A program made the position numbers and the translations under genes. The notes under the pieces were generated by a model, which was not told the origin of the DNA, made no database searches, and was given only the letters and a program-made list of their open reading frames with translations. Below are positions 7,340 to 11,001 of a stretch of 11,001 nucleotides of DNA, piece after piece. The stretch is from Desulfoplanes sp. (lineage in GTDB: Bacteria; Desulfobacterota; Desulfovibrionia; Desulfovibrionales; Desulfomicrobiaceae). Where the stretch lies: assembly GCA_028708105.1 (NCBI GenBank), contig JAQVZR010000028.1:1-11001 (forward strand). The letters run 5' to 3'. Each line of letters begins with the position of its first letter. The first letter of the stretch is position 1.

Positions 7340-7735
7340 TTAATCACCGAAGAAATCAACAAAGGGGCGGCGGATGGTTTCAAGGTTCGGCCTGAAATGG
7401 TCGGGCGTGCATATCCCAAGATGAACCTTGAACGGGGCAAGGATTCGAAAGGATCTTTTGTCCGGATCAGCGAAGAAAAAATAAAAGCACTCCAAGAACC
7501 ATCACAACCGTCACAACCGTCAGGAAGTGAGACACGGCCTTGGTTCCCATCGAATGACGGTTCAAAACAACCGTCACAACCGTCACAGGATCGGGGCGGA
7601 AAAAATGACGGTTATGATGGTTCAAAAGAACCGTCACAGCCCGGGAGCCCTTGCCCTGTAAAGGTTAATGACAGTTATGACAGTTATGACGGTTCAATAG
7701 GTACGTTTTCAGATTCAGACGTGGTGGAGTTTTAA
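7340..7735 (+). pseudogene. C-terminal remnant of a phage/plasmid primase-helicase-like protein
   Basis: An open frame (after TGA at 7337-7339; first ATG at 7397, 112 residues from there) reads LITEEINKGAADGFKVRPEM then VGRAYPKMNLERGKDSKGSF. This resembles the small winged-helix segment that ends many phage or satellite primase/helicase proteins. The similarity begins before any usable start codon, so the front of the gene seems lost, with RAYT-side sequence next to it. The rest is a low-complexity tail (PSQPSQ, NDGYDGS, DSYDSYDGS) and an acidic end, DVVEF. Such repetitive tails are common in these proteins. The tail coincides with an octamer array (7497-7694). The stop is followed 2 nt later by the next start, so the genes were coupled. 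The family assignment is an inference; it could instead be a short unknown gene starting at 7397. Confidence 0.45.
7497..7694. repeat. Array of 12 TGACGGTT/AACCGTCA octamers in both orientations
   Basis: Exact AACCGTCA starts at 7506, 7515, 7569, 7578 and 7629; exact TGACGGTT starts at 7555, 7606 and 7687. One-mismatch copies start at 7497, 7615, 7669 and 7678. Neighbours within a cluster are 9 bp apart. Opposed copies form hairpins, for example 7555-7562 with 7569-7576 around the loop CAAAAC, and 7615-7622 with 7629-7636 around CAAAAG. All C-strand copies share one codon phase and all G-strand copies another. The array could be an iteron-like binding region or simply a coding tandem repeat. 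Confidence 0.75.
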
Positions 7736-7737
7736 CC

Positions 7738-8067
7738 ATGGCCACCACCATATCCCGAAAGCTGGACGAACTGGAAGCGGCCAGGGTGGTTTTCTATATC
7801 AGGAACGGCAGGCTATTTGTTGAAGGTCTGGCCAGGTGCGGGGATTCGGATCTTCCCGGATGGATCAAACACAACAAGGCCCAGATCATGGAAGAGGTCA
7901 AGGCCAGAGATCACGAACGAAGCCAGGGGGCACGACTACGAGAACGGCGAAACATGCCCGGGCGTTGTCCCTGTTGCGGTGAAAATGATTGGTGGGAAAA
8001 TAATATAGGCGGGTGGATATGTCAGACGTGCCACCCAAGGAACGGAAAAGATGGATTCAATATTTGA
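7738..8067 (+). CDS. Small protein with TubC_N-like domain and C-terminal zinc ribbon
   Basis: Function unknown. Of the 109 residues, positions 5-55 (LDELEAARVVFYIRNGRLFV ... GWIKHNKAQIMEEV) follow the pattern of the TubC N-terminal docking domain: an amphipathic helix, a short hairpin with a glycine turn, and a closing helix with a Lys before the last hydrophobic segment. Small proteins with this domain are often found just after primase genes in phages and integrative elements. The C-terminus has CPCC (C77, C80) and CQTC (C95, C98), a four-cysteine zinc ribbon with aromatic residues between (NDWWENNIGGW). GGAG, 8 nt before the ATG, lies inside the end of the preceding gene, so translation was probably coupled. 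It may be a DNA-binding or adaptor protein of the element. The domain match is by eye. Confidence 0.65.
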   Translation: MATTISRKLDELEAARVVFYIRNGRLFVEGLARCGDSDLPGWIKHNKAQIMEEVKARDHERSQGARLRERRNMPGRCPCCGENDWWENNIGGWICQTCHPRNGKDGFNI

Positions 8068-8074
8068 AGATATA

Positions 8075-8179
8075 ATGTTGTTTTTATTTTTTGGGTACAT
8101 ATTTTTTTTCGTGGTGAAGATATGGAGAAGAGTAGAAAAAATAGAGAATGGTCCGGTGCTGGGGGGAAAGAATGAGTAA
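8075..8179 (+). CDS. 34-residue single-span membrane microprotein
   Basis: A short frame starting 7 bp after the zinc-ribbon gene encodes a hydrophobic N-terminal helix (MLLFLFFGYIFFFVVKIW, residues 1-18) followed by a basic stretch (KIWRRVEK) and a short polar tail. This is the layout of a small single-pass inner-membrane peptide with the positive side in the cytoplasm. Its stop (TAA 8177-8179) overlaps the start of the next gene (ATG 8172), an arrangement typical of translationally coupled phage genes. The ribosome binding site is weak (GAAG about 5 nt upstream) and the DNA is very T-rich, so a chance open frame is possible. No function can be assigned; small phage membrane proteins of this shape include holin-like and superinfection peptides. 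Confidence 0.45.
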   Translation: MLFLFFGYIFFFVVKIWRRVEKIENGPVLGGKNE

Positions 8180-8591
8180 AGAAATAGATAGCTTAGGTAC
8201 AAAAGACGGCAGGCGGGAAACGCTTATTGAATATCTTTCTGATCCAGGGAATGAATGGCCCACAAAAGAGAAAATGTCTCTTGATGTTCTTGGAATGGAA
8301 AGCAAAATTTATGTGAATAAGACCTGGCCAGCGGCAGAGTTTCAAAAAGAGATTGCAGGCCCGGCGTTGGCATTAAGACGGGCAAGATACGCCCCCAAAC
8401 TTTCCCGAGTGGATCAGGCCCTTTTTGAACAGGCCCAAGAGGGAAACGTCCAGGCAATCAAACTTGTCTATGAACGCTTTGAGAACTGGAAGCCAGGTCA
8501 ACAGGTGGAGTTAACACCAGGGCAGGCAGACCGTGAGATGACAATCAAGTTTATACGTTGCCACGAGGATGCACTAAAAGAGTTGAAATAG
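8172..8591 (+). CDS. Phage terminase-small-subunit-like (phBC6A51-type) helix-turn-helix protein
   Basis: The 139 residues include a helical core around 60-110: ALALRRARYAPKLSRVDQAL then FEQAQEGNVQAIKLVYERFE. The arrangement VDxALFxQAxxGNVxAIKLxYxRxxxW is the signature of phBC6A51-like and small-terminase-like DNA-binding proteins, in which each phage DNA-recognition protein precedes the large terminase. The N-terminus (TLIEYLSDPGNEWP) looks like the preceding HTH. The ATG at 8172 is preferred over 8148 because GGGGGGAAAG lies directly upstream and because it overlaps the end of the microprotein frame. No large terminase follows; the next element is a REP-like hairpin. It may be an orphan packaging protein or a satellite-encoded regulator. 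Family by eye, moderate certainty. Confidence 0.6.
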   Translation: MSKEIDSLGTKDGRRETLIEYLSDPGNEWPTKEKMSLDVLGMESKIYVNKTWPAAEFQKEIAGPALALRRARYAPKLSRVDQALFEQAQEGNVQAIKLVYERFENWKPGQQVELTPGQADREMTIKFIRCHEDALKELK

Positions 8592-8615
8592 TTCGGCGAT
8601 GACCGTGATTTTTTG

Positions 8616-8654
8616 GGGGGAGGACAGCCGGGCAGACATGCCCGCTCCCCCTAC
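8616..8654. repeat. Bulged REP-like hairpin ending in CTAC
   Basis: The outer stem GGGGGAG (8616-8622) pairs with CTCCCCC (8645-8651); the inner stem CGGGCA (8629-8634) pairs with TGCCCG (8639-8644) around GACA. Six bases (8623-8628) bulge from the left arm only. CTAC, the complement of GTAG, follows at 8651-8654. A bulged hairpin with a GTAG foot is the usual REP form. A 10-bp palindrome, ACAGGCCTGT, follows at 8656-8665. Confidence 0.6.
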
Positions 8655-8696
8655 GACAGGCCTGTTCCACTGAAGCCTTTATCAAACAATTATGTC

Positions 8697-8725
8697 TTGC
8701 AACGGTGTTTACAGGGTGATATATT
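8697..8725 (+). promoter_or_regulatory. Sigma70-like promoter of the lipoprotein gene
   Basis: TTGCAA (8697-8702) and TATATT (8720-8725) are separated by exactly 17 bp, giving a predicted transcription start near 8732 and a very short leader before AAGGAG at 8735-8740. The match is 4/6 at -35 and 5/6 at -10. Confidence 0.5.
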
Positions 8726-8748
8726 TTTGAGAAAAAGGAGATTGTGTT

Positions 8749-9420
8749 ATGAAACGAATGTTTGTCTGTTTGGTCCTTCTGTTTCTGTTGCCCAGTTGTG
8801 CCTCAATGAATGTAAATCGTGAATTTGATGCCAACCAAAATACCTTTATTTCAACGCGTTGGCCAAATATTAAGATAAAAATAAATCCTGATTTAAAATT
8901 TATCGGAGAAATAAATAGTAAACAGGGTTTAAGAAATTCAGATGATCTTTCAGGTACTTCTGCAAAGAATCAATATTTTGTGTTCGCCAAAGGTAATATA
9001 AGCTTAGAGAAATTTTTTATAATTACGATATCACAGTTACAAAAAGGTTATTACTGGAAAGAACTTTTTTACGACGATGAATTTAACATAAAAAAACAGA
9101 ACACAAAAATAAACGGAGATAGGTATCAGGGGGTAATAAGAATTTTTGGACCTAGAATCTTTAATCAAGACGTATCAGATTGTCTTATAAAAAACGGATT
9201 CTATGTTGAAAATACCTATCTTACAAAAAGGATTGGGAAAAGAATAAAAAACAAAGAAATTAAGGTCTATATGGATTACGGGCTTGCGATGAACGAAGCA
9301 AATTCAGTTATAAATAACTGGACTGCTGGTAATGGATTTAATGAGGAACAAAGAAAATGTCTCAAGAATATCGAATATGATTTTTTAAACGATATAGAAA
9401 TAGTAGAGAATAACCAATAA
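8749..9420 (+). CDS. AT-rich orphan lipoprotein, function unknown
   Basis: The 223 residues start with a lipoprotein signal peptide: MKR, a hydrophobic run to residue 14, and lipobox LPSC with the acylated Cys at 17. The residue after Cys is Ala, which fits sorting to the outer membrane. The mature part has no motif I recognise. It is rich in Asn, Lys and Ile and contains YYWKELFYDDEF (about 103-114) and a region near RYQGVIRIFGPRIF; it has no further membrane segment. AAGGAG lies 8 nt before the ATG, behind a good promoter, so the gene looks functional and independently transcribed. Codon use is far more AT-rich than in the flanking core genes, a sign of acquisition from elsewhere. Its place beside a decayed phage cassette suggests a cargo gene (morons are often lipoproteins), but this is inference. 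Confidence 0.75.
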   Translation: MKRMFVCLVLLFLLPSCASMNVNREFDANQNTFISTRWPNIKIKINPDLKFIGEINSKQGLRNSDDLSGTSAKNQYFVFAKGNISLEKFFIITISQLQKGYYWKELFYDDEFNIKKQNTKINGDRYQGVIRIFGPRIFNQDVSDCLIKNGFYVENTYLTKRIGKRIKNKEIKVYMDYGLAMNEANSVINNWTAGNGFNEEQRKCLKNIEYDFLNDIEIVENNQ

Positions 9421-9560
9421 TTATAATTCTAATGATAAACATTGCCAGACTATTTTTTTCGAATGATTGACTTGGCTTCGCATGACAATCTTATCTATAA
9501 AAGGGGAGTAAGCCTAACTAGATAGCCAAGAGCCTTTACAAACTGTTCTAACACGAAAAG

Positions 9561-9593
9561 ACCGTTCTTCTTAATTTGGAGGACGGTTTTTTT
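9561..9593 (+). terminator. Intrinsic terminator
   Basis: The stem ACCGTTCTTC (9561-9570) pairs with GGAGGACGGT (9578-9587), 10 bp with two G-T wobbles and a 7-nt loop TTAATTT, followed directly by a T-run to 9593. It lies 140 bp after the lipoprotein stop and would end that transcript, or a short untranslated RNA starting after 9490. Confidence 0.8.
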
Positions 9594-9663
9594 GTGTCCA
9601 AGGGGAAAATGAAGCCGTAGGATGACCTCTATTGCGTTTTTAGTGTATGCACCTTGGGATGAC

Positions 9664-9859
9664 ATGAAAAAACAGAACAAAAGCGATGCAAGGCAAATAT
9701 GGACGGAATATGGAGGATGCAGGGAAAAAGTTTTTTTAGTGGGAGAAAATAGACTACCTGGCCAAGATCAGGGCGGAAATTGATTTTTTGATAAAAATAG
9801 GACCGGCCAAGCAACCACGAAAAAGTAACTCCAAATTGAAAAAGGTAACCCTAGGGTAA
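9664..9859 (+). pseudogene. Possible frameshifted small-gene remnant
   Basis: The frame from ATG 9664 reads MKKQNKSDARQIWTEYGGC and stays open to about 9749. At an A-run (9746-9749) a one-base shift would join it to a second open frame, KIDYLAKIRAEIDFLIKIG to TLG and a stop at 9857-9859. The second frame has a plausible helical protein composition. Neither part matches a family I know, and both are short, so this may be chance. Confidence 0.2.
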
Positions 9860-9872
9860 CCCTGAACGGCAA

Positions 9873-9912
9873 AAACAAAAAAAGGACTTGCAAATTCAAT
9901 TTGTAAGTCCTT
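9873..9912 (-). terminator. Terminator of the tRNA-Arg transcript
   Basis: Read on the minus strand, AAGGACTTACAAATT (9912-9898) pairs with AATTTGCAAGTCCTT (9896-9882) with one wobble, followed by T-rich sequence (9883-9873). It lies 8 bp beyond the tRNA 3' end. The stem is A-flanked on the other side, so some activity on the plus strand is possible. Confidence 0.8.
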
Positions 9913-9920
9913 GATTTTTG

Positions 9921-9997
9921 TGGTGCTCCCGGCAGGATTCGAACCTGCGACCCACGGATTCGAAGTCCGGCACTCTATCCAGCTGAGCTACGGAAGC
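9921..9997 (-). tRNA. tRNA-Arg (anticodon TCG)
   Basis: A complete 77-nt cloverleaf can be folded. The acceptor stem is GCTTCCG/CGGGAGC with one G-T pair, the D stem is GCTC/GAGT, the anticodon loop CTTCGAA has TCG at 34-36, and the T arm is GCAGG TTCGAAT CCTGC. The 3' CCA is encoded. The anticodon stem CCGGA/TCCGT has a C-T mismatch at its outer pair (27:43). It would read CGA and probably other CGN arginine codons. The 3' end faces the accessory strip, the usual geometry for a tRNA used as an attachment site, but no second copy of its 3' end is visible within the window. Confidence 0.97.
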
Positions 9998-10021
9998 AAA
10001 TCGGTTATTTGGTACGGTGGA

Positions 10022-10117
10022 TTATTTCTCTATGTGCCCGTGTTCACTGTTCAGCGCCCAGAGGATCAGACCAAGACAGCTGAGTCCGGTAAGCAGAATG
10101 AGTCCTGTGTAAAGCAT
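10022..10117 (-). CDS. 31-residue single-span membrane protein
   Basis: A short frame with a strong purine ribosome binding site (GAGGGGGG about 5 nt before the ATG at 10117) encodes a hydrophobic helix (LYTGLILLTGLSCLGLILWA, residues 2-21) and a polar, His- and Glu-containing tail (LNSEHGHIEK). The layout resembles accessory subunits of membrane complexes such as CydX, CcoQ or KdpF, but no such operon is next to it and the resemblance is only in shape. It lies 24 bp upstream of tRNA-Arg on the same strand, so it may share a transcript with the tRNA. The good ribosome binding site and clean hydrophobic segment make it more likely to be real than most frames of this size. Confidence 0.5.
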   Translation of the reverse strand: MLYTGLILLTGLSCLGLILWALNSEHGHIEK

Positions 10118-10152
10118 GGCGTCCCCCCTCAGATAAGTGTATTTAATTTTTG

Positions 10153-10196
10153 GGGTGCGCATATACGGGCACCCTTCACTGACTGTGTCTCAGTGA
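10153..10196. promoter_or_regulatory. Two adjacent inverted repeats upstream of the 31-residue ORF
   Basis: GGGTGC (10153-10158) with GCACCC (10169-10174), and TCACTGA (10176-10182) with TCAGTGA (10190-10196). The second has the 7-7-7 form of a dimer operator. They sit 36-79 bp upstream of the minus-strand ORF start and could be operators or RNA hairpins in its leader. Confidence 0.3.
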
Positions 10197-10445
10197 TTGA
10201 AGATCCTTAATGCTTTTTGGAACGGATTTCAATGTTTTCTTGCGTAAAAAAAAGATGCGTTAGTAAGGAGGTCAGGGGCCTGCTTTATTCGGGCTTGTTC
10301 CGGTTGTGTTGTATTCCCTCTTAGCACGCTTCCGTCTTGATTTTTTACTTAAATTGGGGGATGCATGGCTTTAGTTAGATATTCGTTTCCCAAAGAGTTG
10401 GCAAAATCATTTTGTATTTTTCAGGGAGTCCCAAGGTTCGAGGTT

Positions 10446-11001
10446 ATGAAAGTTTATTGGTTTTGCGTCCCACTTGTTATGTATGTATGTTTTTTTGGCG
10501 TGGTCCCCTCGGCTCCAGCCGGTGAGAATCCGGTCTCGTTGACCATGGAACAATGTATTATCAAGGGGTTGCAGGATAACCCTCGGGTCGAATCATTCCG
10601 TAAGTACATGAAGAGCGCCGAGTATGGAGTGGCGGCGGCCAAGGGGCACTTGGGACCCTCCATGACTGCGAACTATCGTTATCTGCGCAATGAGCATGAT
10701 ATTTCCATCTACAGCTTGGCGCAGGATGATTGGCTGCTTAATCTCAACCTGCACCAGCCCTTGTTTACGGGGTTTCGGTTACTGAGTATTTTAGAAAAAT
10801 CCGAGCTAGCCAGGGACCAGGCCCAGGCCCGACTGGAGCAGGTTGAGCAGGGGCTTATCTTGAATGTTCAGCAGGTTTTTTTGAATCTGCTCCACGCCCG
10901 TGAAAATGTGCGTAGCTCCAAGGATTCGTTGCGCAGACTTCAGTCACAGCGGACTGTTATCAATGCCTTTTACGACGTGGGCCTCCGGCCAAAACTTGAT
11001 G
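10446..11001 (+). CDS. TolC-family outer-membrane protein, N-terminal part (runs off right edge)
   Basis: Outer-membrane efflux/secretion channel protein of the TolC (OEP) family, which forms the exit duct for type I secretion or RND/ABC efflux. About 185 residues are visible and the frame is open to the window end. The N-terminus MKVYWFCVPLVMYVCFFGVV ending in PSAPA is a signal peptide, with cleavage likely after APA. Family features follow: SLTMEQCIIKGLQDNPRVES (helix after the signal), GHLGPSMTANYRYLRNEHD (first strand), LNLHQPLFTGFRLLSILEKSE (QPLF-G, second strand and start of a long helix), and a long coiled coil through RLEQVEQGLILNVQQVFLNL. The start at 10446 puts the signal peptide first; an in-frame ATG at 10365 behind GGGGG would add 27 residues. 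The partner transporter genes should lie to the right. Confidence 0.9.
   Translation, partial: MKVYWFCVPLVMYVCFFGVVPSAPAGENPVSLTMEQCIIKGLQDNPRVESFRKYMKSAEYGVAAAKGHLGPSMTANYRYLRNEHDISIYSLAQDDWLLNLNLHQPLFTGFRLLSILEKSELARDQAQARLEQVEQGLILNVQQVFLNLLHARENVRSSKDSLRRLQSQRTVINAFYDVGLRPKLD

Larger units (their letters stand above)
9421..9872. other. Gene-poor stretch between lipoprotein and tRNA terminator
   Basis: No confident gene. It holds a strong terminator (9561-9593), a TTGACT at 9467-9472 with only a poor -10 downstream, a possible frameshifted coding remnant (9664-9859), and two direct copies of GGTAACCCT (9844-9852, 9855-9863). The sequence is AT-rich and looks like eroded mobile DNA. Confidence 0.4.
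9998..10445. other. Gap between tRNA-Arg and the TolC-family gene
   Basis: It contains the 31-residue minus-strand ORF (10022-10117) and two inverted repeats just upstream of it. The remaining ~250 bp up to 10445 should hold the promoter and leader of the TolC-family gene, but I cannot assign a convincing -35/-10 pair. An in-frame ATG at 10365 could extend that gene at its N-terminus. Confidence 0.4.

Noticed and set aside
7440..7449. AGGATTCGAA shared with the tRNA-Arg T arm, as a possible attachment-site copy
   Set aside because: Only 10 bp match, inside a coding stretch, and a similar word also occurs elsewhere within the tRNA itself; too short for an att site.
7497..7694. CRISPR array
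   Set aside because: Repeats are 8 bp, 9-bp spaced and in both orientations, with no spacers of CRISPR length and no cas genes.
9844..9863. Two GGTAACCCT direct repeats as integrase arm sites
   Set aside because: Only two copies and no integrase gene in the window; no support beyond the repeat itself.
9911..10210. Plus-strand open frame of 99 residues through the tRNA region
   Set aside because: It is the antisense of tRNA-Arg (the familiar AGFEPATHGFE-type artefact) and has no coding support.

Overview
The window looks like core chromosome of a Gram-negative bacterium of the Desulfovibrio type, with an accessory strip in the middle. The lineage is inferred from protein style only: a Cys-rich HisRS, the hisS-aspS pair, a ClC channel with C-terminal CBS domains, and a TolC-type outer-membrane protein. 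No marker gene fixes the genus. Base composition is mixed overall but clearly AT-rich around 8.1-8.2 kb and 8.75-9.9 kb.

Left core block (1-5143). On the minus strand, hisS (1400-2650) is followed by the N-terminal ~70% of aspS (start ~1267, running off the left edge), a two-gene synthetase unit. Divergent from it on the plus strand are a CBS-domain ClC anion channel/antiporter (2862-4649) and a HIT-family nucleotide hydrolase/transferase (4715-5143).

Accessory block (about 5144-9920). It starts with a perfect 23-bp inverted repeat with a 2-nt spacer (5185-5232), carrying GTAG/CTAC inside the arms. Then come, on the minus strand, an N-terminally truncated YgjP-type metallopeptidase and a complete REP-associated tyrosine transposase (RAYT, IS200-like HUH enzyme). 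A second, bulged REP-like hairpin ending in CTAC lies at 8616-8654. Between the RAYT and the second hairpin is a short plus-strand cassette that reads like the leftover of a prophage or satellite. It holds the C-terminal tail of a primase/helicase-like protein with a striking array of TGACGGTT/AACCGTCA octamers, a TubC_N-like plus zinc-ribbon protein, a 34-residue membrane microprotein, and a terminase-small-subunit-like protein. No integrase, capsid or large terminase gene is present. An AT-rich orphan lipoprotein with its own promoter follows, then a gene-poor stretch with a good intrinsic terminator and a possible frameshifted gene remnant.

Right core block (9873-11001). A complete tRNA-Arg (anticodon TCG) on the minus strand has an encoded CCA and its own terminator hairpin. 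Just upstream of it is a 31-residue single-span membrane protein ORF with a strong ribosome binding site. The window ends inside a plus-strand TolC-family gene with a signal peptide.

The accessory strip lies next to the 3' end of a tRNA gene, a common integration site, and contains replication- and packaging-type fragments plus a RAYT with matching palindromes. The best reading is a decayed integrated element in a REP-bearing region. Nothing seen proves a new functional system; the octamer array and the RAYT/REP pairing are the most distinctive signals.
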